Assembly (NCBI GenBank): GCA_963575645.1
Contig: OY754466.1
Location: forward strand, 46,780,001 to 46,844,000
Length of the DNA: 64,000 bases
Source of the DNA: Xanthostigma xanthostigma
Lineage: Eukaryota; Arthropoda; Insecta; Raphidioptera; Raphidiidae
Direction of reading: 5' to 3'
Positions 16,793 to 28,495 of this stretch are shown here, piece by piece (position 1 is the stretch's first letter; every line of letters begins with the position of its first letter). The notes beneath the pieces were generated by a model. The model was not told the origin of the DNA. It worked only from the letters and a program-made list of their open reading frames with translations, and searched no databases. The position numbers were made by a program, and so were the translations under genes.

Positions 16793-17126
16793 TCCGCGCA
16801 CACTTGTCAAGCATAACCTGCACGACCTGCACCGCACAAACGTATAACCTGCATGGTGTCGTACACTAGACCAGCACAAACCAGCTTCTAGTGCAGGTTT
16901 CGTAATTTGCAATTTTCATGCAAATAATTTAATGAAAACGACACATCACTAACACTAGATCGGTTCAGCACGGTTAGACAGAAATTGCAGGCGACCGACT
17001 GACTGTCGTTGCAGGTGCTGGTCAATGTGCGCTACTCCGTTACATAACATGGCTACCTTCACGAACAGGCGGTTTTGCTCTGTGCTGTGCTGGTCGTGCA
17101 GATTTATGCTTGACAAATTTGCGCAG
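16793..17126. mobile_element. TIR element, interrupted at its right end
   Basis: The left end GCGCACACTTGTCAAGCATAA is inversely repeated at the right (GCTTGACAAATTTGCGC), with GCACGACC also shared inside both ends. A hAT MITE begins at 17127, at the right terminus. A partial copy lies at 35626-35740. Confidence 0.6.
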
Positions 17127-17744
17127 TAGTGATGTGTCGCTCCTGAACGAGTCGTTCATAATAAACGACTCCTTTCTCGTAGCGGAGCGAGTCGCTTTTT
17201 TTTGTGAATGACTCAATCCGAGCGCCATTGCTCTGTGCTGAGCTGTTCTGTACTGTTGCATTCGCACATTTCCAGAGCGCACACAGCACAGGCCACAGAG
17301 GCACTAGTGAATTTTGCACGTACGGAGTATTCTTTGCTGAGTCATTTAATGTTGAATGACATACTGTAAGTGTAATAGTACTAAGCTTACAGTGACTTAA
17401 ACCATCCACATTGACGTCGTTGACAAAGATATAATATTGTAACAATAAACATTATTATTGTTAAGCTTTTGTTATACTTTATAGTTTATCCGAAATGCGA
17501 ATAATCTAATATAAGATCAAAATCATATTAAAATGAGCTCAGAGCTGAGTGTGTATTGTGCTGTGCAATGCTTCGTGACTCCTGAGCATGTATGATGACA
17601 GTTCACACCTCTGCAGTCTGCACTCTTGTGTAGTGCGTACTGTCTAGTGTCGCTCCTTTGAAGGACTCCCTCTGAGCGACTCTTTTTAGTGAGCGGAGCG
17701 CACGGAGCCAGCTCTCAATAAAGAGTCATGTGGACACATCACTA
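17127..17744. mobile_element. hAT MITE family 1, copy 1
   Basis: The termini are TAGTGATGTG and CACATCACTA. The flanking 8-mers are ttgcgcag and atgcgcag (7 of 8 identical), a hAT-type target duplication. It is 618 bp and non-coding. The second copy is at 42121-42725. Confidence 0.88.
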
Positions 17745-18290
17745 ATGCGCAGACGATGTAGAATACTAACGAGACCTATGATTGTAATTTCGTTTTCTTG
17801 GTATTCGATTATGCGGTTATAATAGATGTTTAAACGTATTTCTATAATTTTAGTCCATATCTTTGTACCAGCATCACTCGAGAATGATTGGTCTGATTTT
17901 GATGAAAATTGGTACCCAAACTTAAATGTACTGATATGTGAGAACCAGATCAAAAATAGCCGATTTTTTGTGCACCAAACGCTTCGCGATTTTTCTGATT
18001 TTGTATAACATCTTGTATATTTGTTGCAACATTGCGCCTATATTTATCAGCAGTGATCTTGTACTTTTGTAATTTCATACATTGCAATGTATTGACTATT
18101 GGCTGTTAGAACCATGTATGGTATTAGCGATTATGTCATTTCAATTTAAGTTTATTGTATTTGTAAGCGCCATATGTACACTACCAAAGTACAAATTAAA
18201 GTTGTTAGTCTTCATACAGTGTATCAAAGAAATAATTTGTTTTTTTAATGAAACGAGTGAAAAAATCAGTGCACATTATCTATATTAATA
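17745..18290. other. Non-coding stretch, nothing recognised
   Basis: No gene or recognisable repeat end between the hAT MITE and the inverted family A copy. Its left end resembles the end of the TIR element at 16793. Confidence 0.4.
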
Positions 18291-18858
18291 GTAGAGTGAC
18301 CTGTGCGAATTATTCGCACTAAATAAGTATAATAATTATCACTTTACAAAATTATTTTTTAAATATGATTGCAGGTATTCAATTCGTTTCTAATTTTGCA
18401 CACTGCTTATAACGCTCTTCTTTTTGTTGTATTACAATATGAAGCTCAGATGACAGATCGAAGAAATATTTTACTAAAATTGTCATATAGAGGCGCAAGT
18501 AGCAAAAGCGTTGAGCTAAGCCGTCAGATGGCATCATGCAGCATTGCTGTGACGTTGTTCAGCGTTGCTCGCTGTTTCAAAATTAAAGCCGTCAGATGGC
18601 AGTATGCAGTATTTACAGTATGAAGGTCAGATGACAAATCGAAGTGTTGACGTTGTTTCAAAATTAAAGCCGTCAGATGGCAGACGTTGTTCAGCGTTGC
18701 TGTTAATTAATTAATTTACAAAATCAAAAGCAATAATAAATTTTTTAGTTGTCGATGTCAGTAGAGCAAGCAATTATCTGTAAAATGATATATAATTTAT
18801 GTGGAGAAATTGTAAGGTTTTTTCTAAAAAGGGAGGCAAACATCTTAACCTTAGCGTA
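18291..18858 (-). mobile_element. Helitron-like family A, copy 2 (inverted)
   Basis: The palindrome GTGCGAATTATTCGCAC is at 18303-18319 and the CTTAACCTTAGCG end near 18858. The terminal CTAG has mutated to CTAC. The orientation is opposite to copies 1 and 3. Confidence 0.7.
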
Positions 18859-19205
18859 TTAATATATATGATGATGATATAAAGCTGAAGAGTTTGTTTG
18901 TTTGTTAGGTTGGTTGAACGCGCTAATCTCAGGAACTACTGGTTTTTGTTGGATAGCCCATTTATCGAGAAAGGCTATAGGTTATATAATGTCACGCTAC
19001 GATCAATAGGAGCGGAGCATCAATGAAAAATGTTGCAAAATGTAACTCAAAATTTGTCCGTCCGACAAAAACTTTTTGAACGGTAACTCCGATCATCATG
19101 AAAGGACACAACATTCATCTCGCTAAACTAAGATGAATTTGCGTACTCATGTACCCCCACCCATTCGTTCTTTTGCACCCGGGTGAAACCGGGCGGGACC
19201 GCTAG
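18859..19205 (+). mobile_element. Short non-autonomous Helitron
   Basis: The element opens with AT-rich sequence, followed by AAAGCTGAAGAGTTTGTTTG and the GAACGCGCTAATCTCAGGAA block well known from insect Helitrons. It ends in the hairpin GTGAAACCGGGCGGGACC and GCTAG, then T. Length about 350 bp, non-coding. It directly abuts family A copy 2. Confidence 0.8.
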
Positions 19206-19520
19206 TACCTATAACGATTTAAGTATATTTTTTATCGCATTTATAACGCTGTCATAAAATCATATATGCGATTACTGATGTATTTGTACGAATTATACAC
19301 CCATAGAGCTATGCGTATTGTGAATTTATTACTTATTATGTAAATCTTATTTGCAGACCGTAATCGCATTTTATATCTGTCTGTCTATCTGATTTCCTGT
19401 TTGATGATAACGACCGGTTGTATAAACGTCAGTTTAATTTAATTTAAAAACGGCATAGATAGTAGATATGTATGAAAAGAAATAGATATATTTAAAATAC
19501 ATATTTTTATCATATATAAT
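19206..19520. other. Non-coding, nothing recognised
   Basis: AT-rich stretch between two mobile elements with no open frame. Confidence 0.5.
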
Positions 19521-20100
19521 ACGCTAAGGTTAAAGATGTTTGCATCCCTTTTTAGAAAAAACTCACAAATTCTCCACATAAATTATATATCATTTTACAG
19601 ATAATTGCTTGCTCTACTGACATCGACAACTAAAAAATTTATTATTGCTTTTGTTTTTGTAAATTAATTAAAATACAGCAACGCTGAACAACGTCTGCCA
19701 TCTGACGGCTTTAATTTTGAAACAACGTCAACACTTCGATCTGTCATCTGACCTTCATATTGTAATACAACAGACACAATACTGCATACTGCCATCTGAC
19801 GGCTTTAATTTTGAAACATCGAGCAATGCTGAACAACGTCACAGCAATGCTGCATGATGCCATCTGACGGCTTAGCTCCACGCTTTTGCTACTTGCGCCT
19901 CTATAAGATAATTTTAGTAAAATATTTTTCGATCTGTCATCTGAGGTTCATATTGTAATACAACAAAAAGAAGAACGTTATAAGCAGTGTGCAAAATTAG
20001 AAACGAATTGAATACATATGCAATCATATTTAAAAATAATTTTGTAAGGTGATAATTATTATACTTATTTAGTGCGAATAATTCGCACAGGTTACTCTAG
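19521..20100 (+). mobile_element. Helitron-like family A, copy 3
   Basis: Same start (ACGCTAAGGTTAAAG) and end (palindrome GTGCGAATAATTCGCAC, then AGGTTACTCTAG) as copies 1 and 4. Non-coding. Confidence 0.75.
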
Positions 20101-20712
20101 TTTTAATGTATTGTTGTTGGTCTATAAAATTATAAATGAATTTAGAGATAATTTTTGAGGGGCCCCGAGGTTTAGACTACCTAAAGGCTCTTTATTTAAT
20201 CCGCCAATCTTTAAGTAGTCTCTGAAAATGTGTTTATAAAAAAATCAATATTCTATCTTTATTTTTTTGTATCACATCTAGAAACCAAATTTAAAATTAG
20301 AGGTATATATGTGTTACGTTTTGTCGGTATAAAATTTCAAAAATGCTCATCTGGAATATCTCACGATGTCATAAAAAAGCCTGACGGACAAAATTTAAAA
20401 TCTAAGAACGTAATATTTTATGCTGAAAACAAGTGATATAGTAAACAAAACACGTACGATTAAACCGTAAATTTTTCAGATTTTTACTTATACTTTTTGC
20501 ATCTGTCCAGATGATTTTAACACAGTAATTTACAACCAAATTTAAAATTGTTGCTTGGACATTTTTACTTTTCGTTTACAGTATTATCATCCGTATTTTA
20601 TGCAGTTTTGCAATTTATTTTGTATGACATTTGACTCTCCATTAAATACAGAATCTTTATAAGAAAGGTGCTTTCCAAAAAATAAAACCACGATATTTTT
20701 TACTGAAGTTAT
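20101..20712. other. Non-coding, nothing recognised
   Basis: No supported gene. A 68-codon frame (20230-20436) has no features and is not accepted. Confidence 0.45.
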
Positions 20713-20886
20713 TGTTGCGTGATCCCCTGTTGGGACGATAATGTGTTTCATAGAATGTTCCAGACCACGACAACAACAACAATGGAAAGCAGGTAAAAAC
20801 CCGACCTTCTAAGAATTGCCTGGAAAAGGCAATGCATGTAAAGAAAGGTTGAGATGCTTCTAGAACATTCGAACAGTTTTGTTACT
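20713..20886 (+). mobile_element. LTR-like segment with heat-shock elements
   Basis: It begins TGTTGCGTGATCCCC and ends CAGTTTTGTTAC, matching both ends of 56850-57330. Heat-shock-factor-type inverted pentamers lie at 20753-20764 (GAATGTTCCAGA) and 20858-20874 (TTCTAGAACATTCGAAC). No target duplication was found; a shortened solo LTR is the best guess. Confidence 0.4.
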
Positions 20887-20959
20887 AAGAAGACTATTGA
20901 AACATTGAAGTTACCTTACCGAACGCTTATTACTGAAAAATAGTAATTTATGTATTTGT

Positions 20960-21390
20960 AATGCATTATTAGTATATTTGCCATAAGGAACTTACACTGT
21001 GGCGTCGGTACGTAGTACGAAATTTGGTCTACATGTTGGAATCCACCACCACACAACGCCTATTTAAAATGGGCCACTTTAAGGATTGGTTTTAGCGGTT
21101 GAAAATTTTTTTTGGGCCAAAAAATACCGAAAAAATTCTCAGTATCGTTTCAAATTTGAAATTTAACCCTTTAGTAATTATTAAAATGTATTGCTAAAAA
21201 TTTTTAAAAATCGGCCGGACAGGACCCACTCTTACAAATTTTATGATCTTGATTTACATATATACTGAAGGGTATATATAATTTGGTACAGATGTTGAAT
21301 TGATATGTAGTATTGAAATTAAGTAAAAAAATGTTGTTTTAAGGAGTGTATTAAGGGGTAATTTTTTTAATTTTGACCAAAAACAAAAAA
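20960..21390 (+). mobile_element. Repeat family R1, plus copy
   Basis: Inverse counterpart of 12530-13170, with the same block order from TTGCCATAAGGAACTTACAC to GGAGTGTATTAAGGGGTAA. Non-coding. Confidence 0.6.
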
Positions 21391-21612
21391 CGTGTTTCAT
21401 GCTTTTTCAAAGATAACTCCTTCAGAGGTAAATAAAAGAGGTAAATAGTCTAAAAATCAACATGGGTGTCATTTTCAAGGTTTGTCAGGACGTTGATCAC
21501 GTGAATGTCTTCAATTTCGAAATTTCTTAGGGAAAAGGACTAATTATGCCAAATAATGGGAACGCATCCGTGTTTCGTCTCAGTCGCGTGCGAAGCCGCG
21601 AGTAACGGCTAG
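21391..21612 (+). mobile_element. 5'-truncated Helitron, family H2
   Basis: It carries the conserved block ending GTTTCGTCTCAGTCGCGTGC, the hairpin GCGAAGCCGCGAGTAAC and GGCTAG, then T. It matches 38640-38832 and the inverse of 40750-40980. Confidence 0.75.
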
Positions 21613-22558
21613 TCCTTATATAAAAGGGAATCTATATAGCGAACATTCATTTTCCTGGCGAGTTTGTGCTAGAAAAGATCAAGTCATCGTTGGTTAACTT
21701 TATGTGTCAACATATCACATAACGTCTCTTAAGGATTCGCACATATAACTGTAATCACTATTTCTGTACAGCGTAGCACAACAATAACTTCATTTTAGCG
21801 TTCGTTGGTCCCAGCGCTTCGTTTAAATCCTGTTATGAACGTAAACACGATATAAATATACAGTGTTAGCACTCCGGGTTAATCCATCATAACTTCTCAA
21901 CGTTAAGATTTTTTTTCTTTGTCGTAATGACGGTGTCTCCACACATGTTTACGGTTACTTATATGACGATATAAACCGTTTTGCTAAATTATTTTCTTTG
22001 TATTTGAGGACACTAAAGCACTAAATATACAGCTAGGATCACAACTCACACTACGTCCGATTGCACTGTCGAAATTGATCGTTTAAAGGTGGCACTTCAC
22101 ATGGCTATTTGTGTTCGCTATTGGGTGTTTGTTGTATTTGGCAAAATATATGACGTTCAATAGCGCAATATATTTGACGTTCAAGGCATACATGCAAATA
22201 GAGGCAAATACGACCATCCACACATCGCAGTCATATAACAAACACACAAACATTTGGCAGCAGAACGCAAGGTTCATAATTCCAGGAATTTTAGCACTGT
22301 TTCATTGTCCCAATTCATTTTCAATGGTAATTGTTCCAGTTCTCACTTACAGCACAGACACAAAAATACTGCACGTCCGTACAGATTCACGGTGCGTGCG
22401 CTTCTGAATATGGCCATTGTGTGGACGGTTTATTTGCGTATTTGACTCCTTTGATGTGCTTCGAAAAACCGACAAGCGCACTAGACTGGCTGCCTTAGAA
22501 TTGATGCCGGAAATACGTACTTTCGACCGAGGTAGAAAGGCAAATAGTATGCACCATA
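21613..22558. other. Non-coding, nothing recognised
   Basis: Three overlapping short open frames near 22111-22626 show no family features and are not accepted. No gene is supported. Confidence 0.45.
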
Positions 22559-22612
22559 TGGGCAGAAAGTTTGAGAGCCTTGAATTGCAAGAAGTTCAAA
22601 CTTTCTGCCCTT
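22559..22612. repeat. Inverted repeat with 15-bp perfect stem
   Basis: GGGCAGAAAGTTTGA is followed after about 22 nt by its exact complement. A related GGGTCGAAAGTGTGA block occurs at 30361. Probably the core of a small fold-back element. Confidence 0.75.
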
Positions 22613-22911
22613 GTGATGTAATATAATTATTATTCTTTACACTTAAAGACACTAAATCACTAAATATACAGCTTGGTTCACAAGATTTTTTTTCTGACAA
22701 AAGCAGTACTCTCTGTTTCGCGAAACAAATATAAAAAGAATTTGTAACACAGTGTTGGACGGGAGAGAGTGATTGTAGACTAATATAGACGCTCGAAAAC
22801 TGAGTTAATGGTTCTCAGATTGATTCTTGATCATGGTTAAAAAAATTCCAGCCAATTGGGCGACGGGATTATTCCAACTATGAAAAGTAGACCATTATTA
22901 TATAAAAAACA

Positions 22912-23190
22912 TCGTTATAGCATATATCTCTTCTGCGCATGCGCCGATTTTTTACTAAAAATAATAGGACTCTTCATATTTGCATACCAAACATCCTCCC
23001 AAAATTTGGTTTCAATCCGATCATCCGTTTGACCTGTATCGTGTTCACAGACTAACAGACGCACAGAGTTTTGCCAAAAATATGTCTTTTGGATTCGGGG
23101 GATTTCAAAACGGAAAGATATTGTAAAATTTTTGAAAAGTGATTTTCGACCTAAACTAGTACCATTCCCCACTTGCGGGTTAGAATGGTA
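22912..23190 (-). mobile_element. Repeat family X, minus copy
   Basis: Inverse of 53150-53415 and 55400-55590. Shared blocks include GAGATATATGCTATAACG, GTCAAACGGAT, AACCAAATTTTG and AGTCTGTGAACACGA. Non-coding; the element class was not identified. Confidence 0.65.
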
Positions 23191-23214
23191 AAAGGAAGTG
23201 AAAAATAATTCTAA

Positions 23215-23720
23215 TAATTTAGTGATGATGATCCTGTTTAAATGTTGGAAGATTAAAGGATGAATTCTGGTGGCATAGGATCGATGAACTAAACAAATAC
23301 TGAAGGTTTTTTTATTGCATTTTATTGTCTAACGTTTCGGCAAACTTTATGCCATCTTCGGAGAATCTAGAATCTAGAAAATAAATAAACTTACCAATGA
23401 GAAAACAGACAGCATTTGTAAGTTTATTTATTTTATTTCCAATTTTTTAACTTTAACAACAATATTTTTAACAGTAACAACTTTAACAACAATAATTTTA
23501 ACAATAACAACTGTAACAACAATAATTTAAAAAAACTTTTTATTTATAAATCTTCTAGATTTTCTGAATAATAATAATAATAATTATTTATTACTTCCAT
23601 AAAGTTTGCCGAAACGTCAGACAATAAAATGCAATAAAAAAAACTTCAGTATTTGCTTAGTTCATCGATCTTATGCCACCAGGATTCATCCTTTAATCTT
23701 CCAACGTTAAAAGGAAGTGT
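23215..23720 (+). mobile_element. Inverted-repeat retroposon-like element, family P2
   Basis: About 120-130 bp at the left (AAGATTAAAGGATG..., then TTTTTATTGCATTTTATTGTC) is inversely repeated at the right. Both arms contain GAAACGT next to the TTTGCC stem strand. A second copy in opposite orientation lies at 35190-35500. Non-coding. Confidence 0.7.
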
Positions 23721-24917
23721 TCAAATATAATACTTTTAGATTTTCATATTATGTAACAAAAAAGATACATAAAAAAAAAAAAAAATTACTTAGTTTGATA
23801 AGCTTTCTGCTAACAAGGATTACGATATTAGCCCCATAAAATTTTTATGATTTTGTTATGATCAAACAATATTTAAATACGTATAAAATTCAGTAATGAA
23901 AACATGAAAAGATTTGCGATATTTGGAAAAATTCTCAGATATGCTTAATATTAACATGTCTAGTAGAAAAAAGTGCGCTGAATCGATTAGGCCTAAGCGC
24001 AAGGTCCTTTCTCCTTTATTAGTTTTGAAGTTATGGCAGTTTAAAGTGTACAAAAATTTTAACAGTTTAAAAAGGCTATATCTCCAAACGGAACAGAGCG
24101 AATTTAATTTTCAATTTTTTTTTTCAATTTTGTAAGTTATGACGGTTTATTTATAGTAAATATGATATGGCTTTTTTGAAAGTTTAATAATATCTATGAT
24201 ATATTTTTATATCAGTGGCAATAAAATTAGAAGCATAATTTTTTTTACAAATCTGAAAGATATTAATTATATTTAAGGTTCAAGGTCATAGATTGTTAAA
24301 ATGTGGAACACAATAATTACATTATTTTATTTTTATCGCTGCTTATAAAATTTGAAAAAAATATATTTTATTGTTTATCGTATGTTTTAGTACAAACTGA
24401 TAACTATCACCAACCCACTTTTTATTACTCTAAATAAAATTGGTTGAAATTTAATGAACCAAATTCACGACTGTATTAAAAAAAAATTATACAAATCGGT
24501 TATTTTATAGGATGTGCGTGCAACATAAATGCTTGATTTTATGGCTCTTGTGACTGTTAAAACTCGCTGTTGCTCATTTTTAACATAATATCACATTCAT
24601 AGGCGGATTTTCAAATATGCTGCCTATAGGATAAACCAAATCACTGCGTATACTAAGATAAAAATTCTATCATATATATTTTGATTCCAAAAATTATGTG
24701 TAGGTACATCAATCGAATTTGAATCGAAAAAAAATATTTAAATATGCAGTTTAATTTAATTTTTATTTTATCAATTCAAATTCAAATAATTAAATCTTGG
24801 ATTAAATTAAATATTATATCAATGTGATGTGGGAGAGAGGATTGGTTGACGCTGCCGCCGCTATGCTTCCTATTATCGAGAATCGTATTCGGCGAAGTTA
24901 ATATTTTGTTGTTAGTG
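23721..24917. other. AT-rich non-coding, nothing recognised
   Basis: No supported gene. Short frames near 23862-24135 are on both strands of the same AT-rich stretch. Confidence 0.5.
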
Positions 24918-25724
24918 GCCAAAAAGGACCCCGCACAAACCTTATGAGATTTGGTTCCCGGTTAAATTGATCGAAAAGTTTTTTTTTTATAGTTTAAAGG
25001 TCACTAAGAAAAAGTGTCCATTTGCACAGCCTAAAAACCAATAGATTTTTAGCTGCAGATATGTTTAGCAAAATTTTAGATATAAGGATATCCAAATCTT
25101 TGATTAACGTCTGATTAGAATTCTTCAATAAATAAAATTATCGACCAATTTTTCAGACAAATATATTATTATTATTTTTTCAAGTTTTGATTATAATTTA
25201 AAAACTTAAAGCGAATATTTTTAAATACGAATGAGAAATTAATTATTAATTATTTTTATATTTTTTAGATCAGTTCTGAAGAAGTACAAATCCGGACCGA
25301 AACGTAAATGTATTAATTATTATTTTTTGTTAATATATTTGTCTGAAAAATTGGTTGATAATTTTATTTATATAAGGATATCCATTGAATTCACAAATAT
25401 GTTTCATGTTCAACTTTTGTGCTTTTTTTTAGAAATAGAAAAATAGTCGAAAATTAGGTAATGTTGAAAGGTATAAATAATAATGTCATATTCGGATTCA
25501 GCGCAATCGAAAACACATTTCTAGAGCTTAGGATTTTTTAAGATTGTGAATTGTATATCCCTATATCTAAAATCTCGCGAAACATATCTGTAACTAAAAA
25601 TCTATTGGTTTTTAGGCACATGGACACTTTTTCTTATAGCGACCTTTAAATGATAAAATAAAACCATTTTCGATCAATTTAACCCAGAACCAAATCCCAT
25701 AAGGTTTTTGCGGGGTCCTTTGCC
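24918..25724. mobile_element. DNA transposon with about 190-bp terminal inverted repeats
   Basis: AAAGGACCCCGCACAAACC on the left pairs with the inverse of GGTTTTTGCGGGGTCCTTT on the right, and similarity continues through CCAATAGATTTTTAG. It is interrupted by the retroposon at 25095-25371. Non-coding. Confidence 0.75.
25095..25371 (+). mobile_element. Retroposon family P1, copy 1, with 13-bp target duplication
   Basis: The 277-bp insert is flanked on both sides by ATAAGGATATCCA. Its 5' part carries about 35 bp complementary to its own 3' end. The hammerhead-type half-core CTGAAGA (25276) to GAAAC (25299) lies inside. Inserted in the TIR transposon 24918-25724. Confidence 0.85.
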
Positions 25725-26270
25725 GCCGTGTGCTCATGACCTAATCTAGCCTATTTAGAAATTCGCCATATCCTACGGTTTCGTCGAACCGGAATTTATG
25801 GCATGACCTGAGTATTAAAAGTGAGAATAATGCTACACAACTTTTTTTAGCATAATCTTTTGCAATATGTAATTTCAGTGACCTATAACTGCACTATTAA
25901 TGTTATAATTGGAGTATAATATTATTAATAATTACTGCAGTGATAAAATGCCTGATAAAAATAGAAAACAGTCATTTGGTGACGTAATACAACATACAGT
26001 TGCTCCTTGGCAATTTGGCTCCCGGAGCTATCGTCAGCTCAGCCTCCCCCCATCCATCTATAAAAAGAGAGTTTGTACTTAAGACCCCGGGACAAAGAAA
26101 ATCAATCTCTCTCACACGCACTGGTATATTTTGGTCATATACTGAATACTCCTATATTGCTAGTTCCCGTAAGGGAATGTGTTGCCCATCAAGAGAGACA
26201 GCAACTGCATAATTATGTCTCACTTATTTATACTCGATCCTTTGTGCGACTGTAGTGGGGAAGTGGGCGA
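25725..26270. other. Non-coding, nothing recognised
   Basis: Overlapping short frames at 26000-26255 have no recognisable features. Confidence 0.45.
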
Positions 26271-26274
26271 GTGC

Positions 26275-26405
26275 CATATATTTAATTTATTTTTATTTAT
26301 TTATTTATTTACTCCTCAAAACATGTTACAAAGTTCCAAATTTTATAAATAAGGATTTCCTGCCCAACTTGGTGACTGCCAGTGCTATGGCAGGAGATCA
26401 AATAC
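26275..26405 (-). mobile_element. LINE/SINE 3' tail, minus orientation
   Basis: A (TTTA)n tail at the left and the stem CCTGCCCAACTTGGTGACTG, then CAGTGCTATGGCAGG, match 44955-45070. These look like 3' ends of non-LTR elements or SINEs. Confidence 0.45.
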
Positions 26406-26927
26406 CCTCTATATTGCTAGCAAAGATCGGGAGAAAGACTTAAACACTACGGTGCAGACATTTATACTCTGAGTCTCATGCGCATGTTCATGAATGGCAG
26501 TTGCAGCGTCACTTTGCACATGAAACTAAGCTGTGAAAGGGAGGTGGCTTGCTCTATTCCACTTACTAATTGCCCCACTACTGACGCGACACTTGCGCAC
26601 AACGGGTCAAGTAAAAAGAAAGACATAGAAAACAGTCGTTTACTGTCTCACTTCATGGGCCACGCTTCGAATTACGGCCAGTAGCAATATAGAAGATGGC
26701 AAGTGCATGCTCCAGTCTAGGACATGCGCATAACATGTGAGATCAATATGCCAGACTTGTGTATGGTTGCACCGTTGGGTCGTCATTCTTTTCCAGACCC
26801 CGACTAGCAATATAGGCGTATTAAGTGTATTATTTTGGTGCTTTCTTGCGTTCACCTTATACTCGTATCAAATACAAATCACTTTTATGTAAGTCTAATT
26901 AGGACATTTTAATGGAACAGAGGAAGC

Positions 26928-27179
26928 AAATCTTTGATTAACGTCTGATTAGAACTCTTCAATAAATAAAATTATCGACCAATTATTTTTTTTTTCAATA
27001 TTTCAATATTAAAAAATCTCACGAATTTCATTAAAAATAAATAGAAACTAAATATTAATTTTATATTTTTAGATCAGTTCTGAAGAAGATCCAAATCCGG
27101 ATCGAAACGTTAATGTATTAATTTATATTTTTGTGTTAATATTTGTCTGAAAAATTGGTCGATAATTTTATTTATTGAT
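26928..27179 (+). mobile_element. Retroposon family P1, copy 2, with 10-bp target duplication
   Basis: The 252-bp insert is flanked by CAGAGGAAGC on both sides. Same 5' and 3' ends as 25095-25371. Half-core CTGAAGA (27080-27086), stem GATCC/GGATC, GAAAC (27104-27108). Confidence 0.85.
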
Positions 27180-27189
27180 CAGAGGAAGC

Positions 27190-27888
27190 GCCTATTGATT
27201 TATTTTTTACGGACATCTCTCGGCGTGTTCCCTAATTCCTCTATACATAGATGAATCGGAACATTACTGTACCACGATCATATTAATGTTTATACAATAA
27301 CCGACACTAATAATAAATCATTGTTTAAAATTACTGTAGAACAAAAAAAAGTGTTTCATGTTTTATTGCTTATTTACGTTATTATTACATGTAGTGAGTG
27401 TTTATGAATATTTAACATCAGGGACGAACTACCTCACAAAAACTCAAAATGAATTGTTGGAAAAAAATTAAACTTTTGCTAGCAATTAATTTTTTGAATT
27501 TTAATTGAATACCTGTCAACGAGTTTTTTGCAATTAATTCAATTTAAGTTGACTGCAAGGTCAAAACGGTTTCTAAAATTAGTCTTTTTTTAAAGCCAGA
27601 TTGCGCGATATACAGGATGTAATTTTTTTCTTGGATTTTGGGGTAAATAAGCCATCACTTTGACGGGAAACGCTTCCTGATGACGCTACAAGACGTCAGA
27701 ACACTTACCATTGAATTGAGTGGACATGATTGCTTGGAAATGCATTCTGTCAAGTTTAAATAATGCGGTCGTTCCACATTTTTTTAAGTGAAACTTCTTT
27801 TGGCACGGTAGAGTGAAATTCATTCTTGAGATTGAAAATTTAACTGAAGTGTCGCAATTTACGTATACTGTACCGTATGTAAAACATT
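27190..27888. other. Non-coding, nothing recognised
   Basis: No open frame of note; AT-rich. Confidence 0.5.
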
Positions 27889-27961
27889 AAACTAAGCTGG
27901 TTGCGAGGTAGAATGCTTGCCTCGTAACTTGAAAGTCGTAGGTTCGATCCCGGCTTAACTA
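27889..27961 (+). pseudogene. tRNA-like sequence, possibly tRNA-Thr(CGT)-derived SINE head
   Basis: A perfect B box GGTTCGATCC (27941-27950) and an A-box-like TGGTTGCGAGGTAG are spaced as in a tRNA. The anticodon loop CTCGTAA would read CGT. T-stem and acceptor pairing is imperfect and no CCA-compatible acceptor fits well, so a pseudogene or SINE promoter is more likely than a working tRNA. Confidence 0.4.
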
Positions 27962-28159
27962 CATTTGGTGGACTGAATTATCAAGTCATAGAAAACGCTA
28001 AATTTTGACGTTCCAAAAAAACATTTTGTGGATTATTCACAAATTTTCTCAAAAATACGTAAAAACTTTTCGTCTTTCACTGTTATTTTTTTAATCTAAC
28101 CAATCAGAAATCACATATACACGTCATAACAACTGGTGTAGAATTACTGTATTACTAAT

Positions 28160-28495
28160 CCCACTTTGTCTACACGACCCCGTAATTGTTTTTTTAAGAA
28201 CTGCCCCTAAACGCTCTCCTCTTTTCAATGCATAAAAAAACACTATCGCATCGACAAAACCCCGCAATTGTTTTTTAAAGAGCTCTCCCCCAACGCCCTC
28301 CTCTTTTCACTGCGCTAAAAAATGCCATCGCATCGACACGACACCGTAATTGTTTTTTTTAAGAACTCCCCCCAAACGCCTTCCTCTTGTCATTCCGCAA
28401 AAAGAAACGCCATCGCATCGACACAGCCCCGTTTTTGTTTTTTAAAGAACTCTCCCAAACGTCTTCCCCTTTTCACTGCGCAAAAAAAAAATACT
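28160..28495. repeat. Tandem repeat, about 84-bp period, four units
   Basis: The block CGCATCGACA followed by a CCCCG-like motif recurs at about 28248, 28331 and 28416, with TTTTTTAAGAACT and CCTCTTTTCA also repeated. Units are diverged by 10-20 percent by eye. Confidence 0.85.

Noticed and set aside
28160..28495. CRISPR-like spacing of repeats
   Set aside because: Units are diverged, contiguous and lie in a eukaryotic repeat landscape; no short conserved repeat with unique spacers.
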